NCBI GenBank assembly: GCA_002171275.2
Contig: NHFZ02000018.1
Coordinates: forward strand, 1-34,114
Direction: 5' to 3'
Source of the DNA: Pelagibacteraceae bacterium TMED124
GTDB lineage: Bacteria; Pseudomonadota; Alphaproteobacteria; Pelagibacterales; Pelagibacteraceae
Length of the DNA: 34,114 nt
The position numbers and the translations under genes are program-made. This document shows positions 23,768 to 31,872 of the stretch, one piece after another. Positions within the stretch are counted from its first letter, which is position 1. Each line of letters begins with the position of its first letter. The notes beneath the pieces were generated by a model. That model saw nothing but the letters and a program-made list of their open reading frames with translations, had not been told where the DNA came from and did not search any database.

Positions 23768-24799
23768 TTAAATTATTTTTAATTTTTGATCTAATGATTT
23801 ATTTATTTGTTCTTTAAGAGATATAATTCTATTAGTTTTTTTTCCTCTAAAGTCTTTTTCAGTAAAATTTACTCTTTTAAAAAATTCAATCATTTCATCT
23901 GCGCCCTTATCTAAATTCCATTCTGGCTTATAATATTTTCCTAATTCGTTTAAAATTCTATCGAAAGAAACCTTATAAGATCTAGGATCAACCAAATGTT
24001 CTCCTGTAAAAATTACTTCACACTCAGGAATTTTTTTTTCAACAGCTTTTGCTATATCTCTTACTTGGTAATTTCCATTTTCTATTCCTACATTAAATGC
24101 TTTTTTATCAACAATTTCTTTTGGAGCTACTAAGCACGCTAAAATTGAGGAACAAACATCTTTTATATGAACTACAGGCCTCCATGGTGAACCATCACTC
24201 TTAATTTCAATTTTATTTGTAGTATAAGCACATGCTAAAAAATTGTTAAAAACAATATCACATCTCAATCTTGGGCTTACACCAAAAACTGTGGATGGTC
24301 TTAACGCTGCTGTAATGAAATTCTCATTTTTTATGCTAAATAAATATTTTTCTACTTCCCACTTTGTTTTAGCATATTGAGTAACTGGTTTTTTTTCACT
24401 TTCATCCTCTCTTAATTCAATTGTTTCATCTGATATTCCATACATGCTTTGAGAGGAAATATAAATAAATCTCTCAATTTTCTTTTTTAATGATAAATCA
24501 ATCAAATTTTTTGAAGCTTCAAAATTAATCTCCTCAGTTAAATTTTTGTCGAATTCACCTAATGGATCATTGGATAAGGATGCTAAGTGCACAACATAGT
24601 TAATTTCATCTAGATCACTTTCGATCAAATCTCTAATATCTTTTTTAATTTGTACATTCGGTTTCGGACAATCATAAAAATAATCATCTTCATATAAACC
24701 TGAGTCAATTCCAATGACATAATAATCTTTTAATAATATTTCATTTAATACAGACCCTATGTAACCAAGGTTTCCAGTTAAAAGTATTTTTTTTTTCAT
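23768..24799 (-). CDS. Nucleotide-sugar epimerase/dehydratase, extended SDR
   Basis: A 343-residue SDR with TGNLGYIGS (8-16), HLASLSNDPLG (71-81), ISSQSMYG (114-121), the catalytic pair Tyr142/Lys146 in QYAKTK, RPSTVFG (167-173), and SDGSPWRPVVHIKD (201-214). It is clearly paralogous to the SDR at 30817-31842, which shares the unusual SNDP and SDGxPWRPxxHxKD blocks. Both copies sit beside a nucleotidyltransferase and a methyltransferase, so the SDR probably acts on the sugar that enzyme activates, as dehydratase or epimerase. No true CDP-glucose 4,6-dehydratase (RfbG) is seen, so it may fill that place. It is coupled to the SIS gene by an ATGA overlap. Confidence 0.8.
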   Translation of the reverse strand: MKKKILLTGNLGYIGSVLNEILLKDYYVIGIDSGLYEDDYFYDCPKPNVQIKKDIRDLIESDLDEINYVVHLASLSNDPLGEFDKNLTEEINFEASKNLIDLSLKKKIERFIYISSQSMYGISDETIELREDESEKKPVTQYAKTKWEVEKYLFSIKNENFITAALRPSTVFGVSPRLRCDIVFNNFLACAYTTNKIEIKSDGSPWRPVVHIKDVCSSILACLVAPKEIVDKKAFNVGIENGNYQVRDIAKAVEKKIPECEVIFTGEHLVDPRSYKVSFDRILNELGKYYKPEWNLDKGADEMIEFFKRVNFTEKDFRGKKTNRIISLKEQINKSLDQKLKII

Positions 24800-25338
24800 A
24801 CTTTGATATTTATTATTCTATCTATAATTGAAAGAAGCCAAATTTGATGTGTATTCTCAATGAAATTATATGATCTAGAATTTACCCAAAAATTATAAAT
24901 TCCTAGTTTTGATAGTGGATTGTTTTTTTTAAAACCTGAAAAAGTAATCAAAGGACAATTCATTTTTTTTGATTGCTTTGCTCCATTTATAATATTTTTT
25001 GATGTTCCACTGCTGCTAATTAGGATAATTAAGTCTCCTCTATCTGCATAAAATTCTAAAGCCTTAGCAACCCAATTTTCATATCCATAATCATTTGAAA
25101 AACATGTTAACAGATCTGCTTCATTAAAATTAATAGCTCTAATATTTGCAGTTTTTGTAAAGTCAACTGATGCATGACTAGCAATTGCCGCGCTGCCTCC
25201 ATTACCAACAATTATAATTTTTTTTTTATTTTTGTTGGTTCTTAATATAAGTTTTGCTACATCTTCTAAATTTCCAGAATCAACATTTTTTAAGAGTTCT
25301 GAAATTTTTATCAAATATTTGTCAAAATAATTTGTCAT
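24796..25338 (-). CDS. SIS-domain sugar isomerase, GmhA-like
   Basis: A 180-residue protein with a single SIS (sugar isomerase) domain. VGNGGSAAIASHAS (44-57) and SSSGTSKNI (108-116) are the phosphate-binding loops, SNDYGYENW (81-89) matches the TxxxND segment of GmhA, and THQIWLLSIID (163-173) gives the H-x(n) helix with His164, equivalent to the GmhA catalytic His. The ELTGR segment carrying GmhA's catalytic Glu reads VDFTK here (58-62), so it may be a variant of sedoheptulose-7-phosphate isomerase or a related sugar-phosphate isomerase. The HddA-like kinase 800 bases away and the overlapping nucleotidyltransferase support a heptose-type route. It overlaps the nucleotidyltransferase by 17 bases. 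Confidence 0.75.
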   Translation of the reverse strand: MTNYFDKYLIKISELLKNVDSGNLEDVAKLILRTNKNKKKIIIVGNGGSAAIASHASVDFTKTANIRAINFNEADLLTCFSNDYGYENWVAKALEFYADRGDLIILISSSGTSKNIINGAKQSKKMNCPLITFSGFKKNNPLSKLGIYNFWVNSRSYNFIENTHQIWLLSIIDRIINIKV

Positions 25339-26032
25339 TTTTCAAAAGCAAACTTTCTAATTTTTTTTGATCATATATATTATCCATGGGTGCCCAATGA
25401 TTTAATTTTACGAGTTTAAACTTTTTTCTATTTTTTGAAATTACTTTATTAATAATTATTTTTTCGAAAGAATCACTATTTTTTTTAATATATTCGAGAA
25501 TAGTATAATCTAAAATATAAAAACCTGCGTTAATAAAAATTTCAAATTTTTTTTCATTTATTTTTTCTAGAATTTTTCCTTTAATATCTAACTTACCATA
25601 ATTAAGTTTATATTTATAAGTCGATATAACATAATTATTTTTAGTCTTTACTTTCAGCGCCTTATTTACATTAAAACTTGCAAGTGAATCACCATATGTA
25701 AAGAAAAATAAATCTTTTTTATCTATGTGTTTTCTTATTTTTAATAATCTTCCTCCTGTATTTGTTTTAATGCCTGTGAAAATTGTTTTAATTTTTATTT
25801 TTGGAAATTTTTTTAAATATGATTGTCCAAATTTTTTAAGGTCATCAAATTTATATCCGCCTAAAAGAAAAAATTCACTTACCCCCTGTTTTTTATAAAT
25901 ATTCATCACTCTTTCAATCATCGGAATATTGTTAATTTTTACAAGCGGTTTTAATATTTTTCTTTTTTTATTTTGATTATATCTTGATCCAAGACCACCA
26001 CATAATATTATTGCTTTATAATTGAATGACAT
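25322..26032 (-). CDS. Sugar-1-phosphate nucleotidyltransferase (RfbF-related)
   Basis: A 236-residue GT-A-fold nucleotidyltransferase that would join a sugar 1-phosphate to an NTP with release of pyrophosphate. It has ILCGGLGSR (9-17) and Lys29 in LKPL for the nucleotide and phosphate, FLLGGYKFDDLKKF, TGIKTNTGGRLLK, FFTYGDSLAS, FINAGFYILD, and HWAPMDNIYD near the end. The TGxxTxTGGRL and TYGDS blocks are those of glucose-1-phosphate cytidylyltransferase (RfbF), and it is paralogous to the protein at 30074-30820, but more diverged (GSRYNQN in place of GSRLSEE). Beside GmhA-like and HddA-like genes it may act on a heptose 1-phosphate in the role of HddC. Neither base nor sugar is certain. Confidence 0.78.
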   Translation of the reverse strand: MSFNYKAIILCGGLGSRYNQNKKRKILKPLVKINNIPMIERVMNIYKKQGVSEFFLLGGYKFDDLKKFGQSYLKKFPKIKIKTIFTGIKTNTGGRLLKIRKHIDKKDLFFFTYGDSLASFNVNKALKVKTKNNYVISTYKYKLNYGKLDIKGKILEKINEKKFEIFINAGFYILDYTILEYIKKNSDSFEKIIINKVISKNRKKFKLVKLNHWAPMDNIYDQKKLESLLLKNDKLF

Positions 26033-26142
26033 AATTTTTAAAAACTTTAAAAGAAAATTTAAATATATTGTAAAAACCTTTGTTTTAATTTCATGGAATT
26101 AATTGATAAAATCAAATATTACAACATAAAAAATAATTAAAT
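26033..26142. promoter_or_regulatory. Divergent intergenic region between nucleotidyltransferase operon and GHMP kinase
   Basis: This 110-base gap is the longest non-coding stretch in the window and must hold promoters for a six-gene operon leftward and the kinase rightward. It is A/T rich throughout. A 15-codon ORF (ATG 26093 to TAA 26140, MELIDKIKYYNIKNN) ends two bases before the kinase ATG. It may be a chance ORF or a leader, and has no clear ribosome-binding site. No inverted repeat strong enough for an operator was noticed. Confidence 0.35.
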
Positions 26143-27132
26143 ATGAGAAAAAATTTTTACATAACTAGTAAAACTCCTCTTAGAATAAGTTTTTTTGGTG
26201 GTGGAACAGATGTGGACTATTTCTATAAAAGGTTAGGAGGAAAAGTAATAAGCACTGCTATAAATAAGTACGTTTACGTAACTGTTAAATCCCAAAATAT
26301 TTTTTTTGAAGAAAACTATAGATTAAATTACTCAAAAACTGAAAGAGTTGATAAAATTAAAAATATCCAAAATAAAATAATTAAAGAATGCCTAAAGTAT
26401 ACTAAAATTAAATCAAAAATTTATATTTCAACAGTTTCTGATATTCCAGATTCAACCGGATTAGGATCTTCTAGTGCTTTCACTGTTGGGTTGTTAAAAG
26501 CTTTATACGAAGCAAAAAATGAAAAAAAAACAAATATTGAGCTTGCAAAAATTGCATCTACAATTGAAATCAAAAAAGTTAAAAGCCCTATAGGTAAACA
26601 AGATCAGTATGCATGTGCGCTTGGTGATTTTAATATAATCAACTTTAATACTAATGGATCAGTAAAAATTAAAAAAATCCATAACAGAAAATTTATAAAA
26701 AATTTATTTTCAAAAAGCTGTTTGGTTTGGACTGGAAAATATAAAAAAACATCTAAAATTTTAGCAGATCAAAAAAAAAATTTTAAAACTAATTTAAAAA
26801 ATCTAAAAGAAATATTAAATATTGCTACAAGAGTTTCAAAAAAAGTAGTTTTAAGAAATTATAGTATTAACGATTTTAAATTATCTCTTCAAAAATCGTG
26901 GTTCTTGAAAAAAAACTTATCTAAAAAAATTTTAAATAAGAATATAAATAATATCATAAAAAAATTTGAAAATAACACTCGTAGTGCTTACAAAATTCTT
27001 GGTGCTGGTGGTGGAGGTTTTTTATTTATAACAGGTGGAGATCACAAAAACATAGTTAAAAAAAACAAATTTACTATTTTGAATGTAAAGTCAGTTAGAA
27101 ATGGTTCTGAAATTATATATAAAAACTATTAA
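26143..27132 (+). CDS. hddA: GHMP kinase, D-glycero-D-manno-heptose 7-phosphate kinase-like
   Basis: A 329-residue GHMP-family sugar kinase close to HddA, which phosphorylates heptose 7-phosphate at C1. The N-terminal motif is TPLRISFFGGGTDVDYFY (11-28), typical of HddA and related sugar kinases. The ATP-binding motif is STGLGSSSAFTVGLLKAL (104-121), SPIGKQDQYACALG (148-161) is the HddA-type Asp loop, and AGGGGFLF near residue 287 is motif 3. It is the only plus-strand gene between two minus-strand cassettes. Its start is 111 bases from the divergent nucleotidyltransferase and the SIS isomerase follows that gene, so all three probably make one activated heptose-like sugar. The phosphatase step (GmhB) is not in the window. 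Confidence 0.82.
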   Translation: MRKNFYITSKTPLRISFFGGGTDVDYFYKRLGGKVISTAINKYVYVTVKSQNIFFEENYRLNYSKTERVDKIKNIQNKIIKECLKYTKIKSKIYISTVSDIPDSTGLGSSSAFTVGLLKALYEAKNEKKTNIELAKIASTIEIKKVKSPIGKQDQYACALGDFNIINFNTNGSVKIKKIHNRKFIKNLFSKSCLVWTGKYKKTSKILADQKKNFKTNLKNLKEILNIATRVSKKVVLRNYSINDFKLSLQKSWFLKKNLSKKILNKNINNIIKKFENNTRSAYKILGAGGGGFLFITGGDHKNIVKKNKFTILNVKSVRNGSEIIYKNY

Positions 27133-27136
27133 TTCT

Positions 27137-28282
27137 TTATAATTTCAACCGTCTTGTAAAATCGTATATGTTTGTATTTTCATCCTCTATTTTTACAAAA
27201 TCCTGGTTAATTTTTCTTTTACTAATAAACAATTGTTTTAACCTTTCAAACGCTTGCATATAAAGAGAAAAATCAAAAATACCCCATAACAAATAAGCAA
27301 AATCTATAATTTTTATTTTAAGAAAGAAACCTATGAAAGTTTTGAAATTTATATTGCCTTTTGCAAAATTTTCAAAATGACAAAACAATTGCCTGGCTAA
27401 ATATGCAGGTCTATTTATTTTTTTGTTTTGTAATATTTTATTATTTTGCCTTAATTGAATAAGGATCATAATTAAATAATCATTAAGCAAAGATCCAGGA
27501 ACAAAATGATAGTTTCCATAAACAAAACTACCTAAATAATTCTTACCTTGGTCTAACTTGTTTGTATTTACATAATGTCCAAATGATTTTTTTGACATTC
27601 CAATACTAAGCATTGGTTCATCATTAATAAACCAGGTCTTGGCTCTCAATATCATAGAATATACTGCATAAGAATCCGGACAAGGTGGTTTGAATACTCC
27701 TTCCTCAACAGTATCTGATAAAGATTTTGAAAAAATGTGTGGCTGCATATTTAAAGGTAAATAATTTTTTAATGAAAAAATTTCGTTTAGAATATTTTTT
27801 TTCTCTTTCTCATTTAAAAGACGATTGTCTAATTTATATTTTTTAAAATTCCAAAAGATTGGTTTATACGCATAATAATCAAATTCTGGTACCGACCCAC
27901 CTTCATAGAAACCAATTGCATTAGTTGTTAAAACTTCTGGAAAATTATTACTTGATAATATTTCATAAATTTTTTTTAAACTATTTTTTAGAATACAATC
28001 GTCATCACCAAGCATTATAATATATCTTCCACTAGCGTTGTTTAAACAGGCATTCCAAGAACTTGTGACATCAATTGTTTTTGTTTGTTTAACAATTTTA
28101 ATTTTAGGATTAGGCAAAAATTTATCTATAGCTATTTTAAATTTATCGTTATTATTATTATCACCTATAATTATTTCATAGTCAGAGAATTCCTGATCTA
28201 ATACAGACTTTAGAACGTTTTCTATATAATTTTCCCCACCTTTACTAGGTATGAGTATTGAGAAGAATACTTTTTGGCTCAT
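27137..28282 (-). CDS. GT2 family glycosyltransferase
   Basis: A 381-residue GT-A enzyme. It opens FFSILIPSKGGENYIENVLKS (two adjoining parts, 6-26), with IIIGDNNNND (37-46) and IIMLGDDDCI (88-97); the DDD at 93-95 is the metal-binding D-x-D. SSWNACLNNASGRY (74-87) is the usual G-R/K-Y approach. The C-terminal 150 residues are helical and lack a clear membrane anchor. It is coupled to the ABC transporter by ATGA (28282-28279), so the two work in one cassette: the transferase probably completes the unit that the transporter flips. Sugar and linkage are not deducible. Confidence 0.82.
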   Translation of the reverse strand: MSQKVFFSILIPSKGGENYIENVLKSVLDQEFSDYEIIIGDNNNNDKFKIAIDKFLPNPKIKIVKQTKTIDVTSSWNACLNNASGRYIIMLGDDDCILKNSLKKIYEILSSNNFPEVLTTNAIGFYEGGSVPEFDYYAYKPIFWNFKKYKLDNRLLNEKEKKNILNEIFSLKNYLPLNMQPHIFSKSLSDTVEEGVFKPPCPDSYAVYSMILRAKTWFINDEPMLSIGMSKKSFGHYVNTNKLDQGKNYLGSFVYGNYHFVPGSLLNDYLIMILIQLRQNNKILQNKKINRPAYLARQLFCHFENFAKGNINFKTFIGFFLKIKIIDFAYLLWGIFDFSLYMQAFERLKQLFISKRKINQDFVKIEDENTNIYDFTRRLKL

Positions 28283-29976
28283 TTAATTCTATTTAATTTT
28301 TTTTGCTGCAATTTAAATATTTTATCACAATAACCAAGTGTATTTTTGTTATGACTAATTACAACAATAAGCATTTCATTTGTTATATATTTTTTTAAGT
28401 TCTCAAATATTATTTTTTCATTTTCTATATCTATTGCATTCGTTGTTTCGTCTAATATTAATATTTTAGAGTTATTATAAATAGCTCTGGCAATAGCTAT
28501 TCTTTGAATTTGACCACCTGATAAATTTGAACCATTCTCCCAAATTTTTTGATTTTTATCCAATCCCTTTAACAGGTTATCAACTAAATTATTGTGCATA
28601 GGACTAAACTTTTTAAAATCGATATCATTGAAAATTTTTAAATTGTCATCAATAGTCCCATCAATTAAAAAAATATTTTGCGGAATATAACTTATTTGTT
28701 TTTGCCATCCATATAAGTTATTTTGAATATTTTTTTTATCAGCTTCAATTTTACCATTTGTTGGAGTTAAAAATCCAGCTAGGAGAGTTACCAAAGTTGA
28801 TTTTCCCGATCCGCTATCTCCAGTTATACCAACTACATCTCCCATAAGTAATTTTAAATCTATTTTTTTCAAAATAATCTTATGCTTTTTTGAATATCTA
28901 AAATCTACTTTATTAAAATGAATAAGCTTATTATAGTTAAATTTATCTTTATTTATTGCCTTTGTATTGACTAATGTTCTATAATTTTTTTTCTTAAAAA
29001 AATCAATTTTTTCTAAAATTTGAATTGCAAATTTTATATTTAGTAAATTATATTGCATTCTTGATATTGATGGAATTATTTTAAATGCTCCCGCACCAAA
29101 TAAAGCAAGTGTTGGTAGAATATTTGAATTATTAGAAATTAAAAAATTAACAAAAAATATTATTAATAAAAAAAGAGATATAAAAATAAACTCAACAATA
29201 TATTTTGGAAATGTTGAAAAAAAAAATTGATTAGCCAATATATCTGAATATTTTTTATTAATCTTATCAAAAATATATTTGTATTTTTCATCTAAACTAT
29301 AAAGCTTAATATCTGTGAATAAACCAAAAGTTTGATTTATAAAATTAAGCCTTCTAGCATCAACAACATTTTTAATTTTAGTGAGTTTTTTTAATTTTTT
29401 TCTTGTTAAAAAATAAATTAAAAAAAAGAATATTATAACAAATGCTAATATCTGAATTGTGAATATTGGTTTAACTAATATCCAAACAAATATAACACCC
29501 AAAACTAGAAAAAAGTCTGCAAATGTATTTATTAGATTTTTAATACCATATTCACTTATATTAGAAGATTGAGTAATGGCCTCACTTAAAATGAAGGAAC
29601 TATTTTTTTTTTTAATATCAATTACTTTTCTGTTTAAATAATATGAATAAATTTTATTCGATAGAAATTGTTCATAATTGTAAATAAATTTCGAATTATA
29701 CTTTTGTAATATTGTCGAAAATATAAACTTTAAAAAAGCAGTTAAAAATATGAATAATAAAATTAAATTTAAAGATAAATTTTTTTCAATTAAATTTAAA
29801 AAATATTGAACATAAATGTTAATGTTAATTACTTCATTTTTATTTTCTAAAAATTGAAAAAGAGGATAGGTTAAAAATACCGTAAGAGACTCTAACAATA
29901 CTACAATAAATACAAGGATGTAAATCTTGTTTATATCTTTGCTGTAAAACTTTAATAGGGATAAAATTTTAGTCAT
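28279..29976 (-). CDS. ABC transporter, fused permease and ATPase (PglK/MsbA-like flippase)
   Basis: A 565-residue half-transporter. The N-terminal part has about six membrane helices, at roughly 17-38, 68-90, 150-168, 174-191, 258-280 and a weaker one near 288-305. The C-terminal ATPase carries Walker A GDSGSGKST (386-394), Q-loop YIPQ (430-433), signature LSGGQ (485-489), Walker B ILILDE (505-510) and H-loop His542. All catalytic residues are intact. The PQNIFLIDGTIDDNL stretch is the lipid-exporter type. In this locus it most likely moves a polyprenyl-diphosphate oligosaccharide across the inner membrane, as PglK does; lipid or other substrates cannot be excluded. It heads a two-gene minus-strand cassette, 97 bases from the divergent rfbF. 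Confidence 0.88.
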   Translation of the reverse strand: MTKILSLLKFYSKDINKIYILVFIVVLLESLTVFLTYPLFQFLENKNEVININIYVQYFLNLIEKNLSLNLILLFIFLTAFLKFIFSTILQKYNSKFIYNYEQFLSNKIYSYYLNRKVIDIKKKNSSFILSEAITQSSNISEYGIKNLINTFADFFLVLGVIFVWILVKPIFTIQILAFVIIFFFLIYFLTRKKLKKLTKIKNVVDARRLNFINQTFGLFTDIKLYSLDEKYKYIFDKINKKYSDILANQFFFSTFPKYIVEFIFISLFLLIIFFVNFLISNNSNILPTLALFGAGAFKIIPSISRMQYNLLNIKFAIQILEKIDFFKKKNYRTLVNTKAINKDKFNYNKLIHFNKVDFRYSKKHKIILKKIDLKLLMGDVVGITGDSGSGKSTLVTLLAGFLTPTNGKIEADKKNIQNNLYGWQKQISYIPQNIFLIDGTIDDNLKIFNDIDFKKFSPMHNNLVDNLLKGLDKNQKIWENGSNLSGGQIQRIAIARAIYNNSKILILDETTNAIDIENEKIIFENLKKYITNEMLIVVISHNKNTLGYCDKIFKLQQKKLNRIK

Positions 29977-30073
29977 TGACTTTTAAATAATTTAATACAG
30001 AAGTATATATCTGATATTTTTTAATTTAAAAAAATAAATTTAACAAATAAATTGAGTTACTAAAAAAATAATA
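29977..30073. promoter_or_regulatory. Divergent promoter region between ABC flippase and rfbF
   Basis: A 97-base gap between divergent starts, so two promoters are expected. It is nearly all A/T, with GTATATATCTGATATTTTTT and TTAACAAATAAATTGAG on the rightward side. No convincing -35/-10 pair or ribosome-binding site can be singled out in such biased sequence. The shared gap means the flippase cassette and the rfbF cassette are probably expressed from adjacent promoters. Confidence 0.3.
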
Positions 30074-30820
30074 ATGAAAGCTTTAATTTTAGCTGGAGGG
30101 CTTGGGTCACGACTATCTGAAGAAACCTCTAAAATTCCAAAACCTATGATTCCAATCGGTTCAAAACCAATCATATGGCATATAATGAAATTTTATCAAA
30201 GTTTTGATATCAATGAGTTTATTATACTCGGTGGTTATAAATGTAATATTATTAAAAATTTTTTTTATAATAAGAAAACAGTTTTAAAAAAAAATGGTTT
30301 TTATTTTAATATAGACGAAAAATGGTCTGTTAAAGTTCTTAATACAGGTATTAAAACCCAAACTGGAGGAAGATTACTTAAGGCAAAAAAATTTATCAAA
30401 AAAGATAAATATTTTTTTTTTACTTATGGTGATGGTTTAACAAATCTTGACTTAAATAAACAATTAAAACTTCATTTAAAAAAAAAGAAATTATGCACAA
30501 TGACTTGTGTAAATCCTGAGGCAAGATTTGGAGAAGCTAAAATAAAAAAAAATTTAATAATTAACAAATTTGTAGAAAAAAATAAAAATAAAAACGTTTG
30601 GATAAATGGTGGGTACTTTGTAGCTTCACCTAAAGTTCTAAATTATATTAAAAATTCAAATACAATTTGGGAAAGAGATCCAATGGAAAAACTTGCAAAA
30701 GAAAGTAATCTTATTGCATTTAAACATAAAAGTTTTTGGAAACCAATGGATACAATGAAAGATCTCATAGAATTAAAAAATATTTGGAAAAATAAAAAAT
30801 TATGGAGAATAAAAAGATGA
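30074..30820 (+). CDS. rfbF: Glucose-1-phosphate cytidylyltransferase
   Basis: A 248-residue enzyme that makes CDP-glucose from glucose 1-phosphate and CTP, the entry to CDP-dideoxy and branched sugars. It follows RfbF closely: MKALILAGGLGSRLSEETSK (1-20), IPKPMIPIGSKPIIWHIM (21-38), TGIKTQTGGRLLKAKKFI (91-108), FFFTYGDGLTNLDL (114-127), ARFGEAK, WINGGYFVASPKVLNYI, and FWKPMDTMKDLIEL near the end. Its length is normal (family about 255). It heads a four-gene plus-strand cassette and its TGA overlaps the SDR start as ATGA. A second, more diverged copy lies at 25322-26032. A tract of 10 T occurs at 30412-30421 in the FFFTYGD codons. Confidence 0.9.
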   Translation: MKALILAGGLGSRLSEETSKIPKPMIPIGSKPIIWHIMKFYQSFDINEFIILGGYKCNIIKNFFYNKKTVLKKNGFYFNIDEKWSVKVLNTGIKTQTGGRLLKAKKFIKKDKYFFFTYGDGLTNLDLNKQLKLHLKKKKLCTMTCVNPEARFGEAKIKKNLIINKFVEKNKNKNVWINGGYFVASPKVLNYIKNSNTIWERDPMEKLAKESNLIAFKHKSFWKPMDTMKDLIELKNIWKNKKLWRIKR

Positions 30821-31842
30821 AAATTTTAATTACTGGAAATCTAGGATACGTAGGTCCTGTTGTAGAAAATTATCTAATCAAGAAAATAAAAAAAGCTCAA
30901 ATAACAGGTTTAGATACATTTTTTTTTAAAAATAATTTAGTAAATTTCAATAATAAAACTCAAATTTATGACGATATAAGAAATATAAAAAAAATAAGTT
31001 TAAAACAGTTTGATGCAATCATTCATTTAGCAGCAGTTTCAAATGATCCTATCGGTAACAAATTTGAAAACGCAACAAAGAATATAAACTATGAGGCGAG
31101 TACTATATTATTAAAAGAGGCAATTAAAAATAATGTTAAAAAATTTGTTTTTGCATCTAGTTGTAGTATTTATGGTTTTAATGATGGATCAATTAAAAAT
31201 GAAAATAGTACAGTATATCCTCTAACTGAATACGCAAGATCAAAAGTAAATTTTGAAAAGTTTGCAAAAAAAATTAATCTTAAAAAAACACAAGTGACTT
31301 GCTTGCGTTTTCCAACCGCTTGTGGAATGTCTCCAAATTTAAGACTAGATTTAGTAATAAATGATTTCGTATTTTCGGCAATTAACAAAAAAAAAATTAA
31401 AATCCTTAGCGACGGAACTCCCTGGAGACCAATAATTCATGTAAAAGATATGGCCAAAGCTATAGAATGGTCACTTAAAAGAAAAAATATAAAAAAAAGC
31501 GAACCTTTATGCATCAATGTAGGACTTAATACAAATAATTTTAAAGTTATAGATATGGCATTAAAAATAAAAAAAAAAATAAAAGGAATTTCTGTGTCAG
31601 TAAATAAAAAAAAAATGATTGATAAGAGATCATATCAAGTAAGTTTTGACTGGTTTCTTAAATTAGCTCCAAAAAAATTTCACCCTACTTACACAATTGA
31701 TAAAATTATTACAGATCTAACTTTTGGAATTAAAAAATATGAAAATGTAAGAAATAGAAAATTTCATGAATATTTTAGACTACATGAAATTCAAAAACTG
31801 ATCGATCAAAATAAAATTAACAAATTATTAAGATGGAAATGA
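30817..31842 (+). CDS. Nucleotide-sugar epimerase/dehydratase, extended SDR (paralog of 23768-24799)
   Basis: A 341-residue SDR with TGNLGYVG (6-13), HLAAVSNDPIG (70-80), ASSCSIYG (113-120), the catalytic pair Tyr139/Lys143 in EYARSK, LRFPTACG, and the SDGTPWRPIIHVKD block. These match the SDR at 23768-24799 block for block. I chose ATG 30817 rather than 30802 because the paralog begins at the same place (MKKKILLTGN), GGAG at 30804-30807 is well placed as a ribosome-binding site, and the ATG overlaps the rfbF stop as ATGA. Next to rfbF it probably acts on a CDP-sugar. Reaction type (4,6-dehydration or epimerisation) is undecided. Confidence 0.8.
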   Translation: MKILITGNLGYVGPVVENYLIKKIKKAQITGLDTFFFKNNLVNFNNKTQIYDDIRNIKKISLKQFDAIIHLAAVSNDPIGNKFENATKNINYEASTILLKEAIKNNVKKFVFASSCSIYGFNDGSIKNENSTVYPLTEYARSKVNFEKFAKKINLKKTQVTCLRFPTACGMSPNLRLDLVINDFVFSAINKKKIKILSDGTPWRPIIHVKDMAKAIEWSLKRKNIKKSEPLCINVGLNTNNFKVIDMALKIKKKIKGISVSVNKKKMIDKRSYQVSFDWFLKLAPKKFHPTYTIDKIITDLTFGIKKYENVRNRKFHEYFRLHEIQKLIDQNKINKLLRWK

Positions 31843-31871
31843 TTATTTTTTAAATTTATTTAAAAAATAAT
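31842..31871. repeat. Perfect 13-bp inverted repeat (AT hairpin) in the SDR-methyltransferase gap
   Basis: ATTATTTTTTAAA at 31842-31854 and its exact reverse complement TTTAAAAAATAAT at 31859-31871 are separated by a four-base loop (TTTA). The hairpin fills the 30-base gap exactly: it starts on the last base of the SDR stop and ends one base before the methyltransferase ATG. It has no G or C, so stability is modest. It could act as a weak terminator, an RNA-processing site, or hide the next start. A perfect 13-base arm by chance is more likely in A/T-only DNA than usual. Confidence 0.6.
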
Positions 31872-31872
31872 T

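Noticed and set aside
26093..26140. 15-codon leader ORF before the GHMP kinase
   Set aside because: No ribosome-binding site and no regulatory codon pattern; ORFs this short are expected by chance in a 110-base gap.
31170..31388. Short minus-strand frame inside the SDR gene
   Set aside because: Antisense to the active-site region of the SDR.
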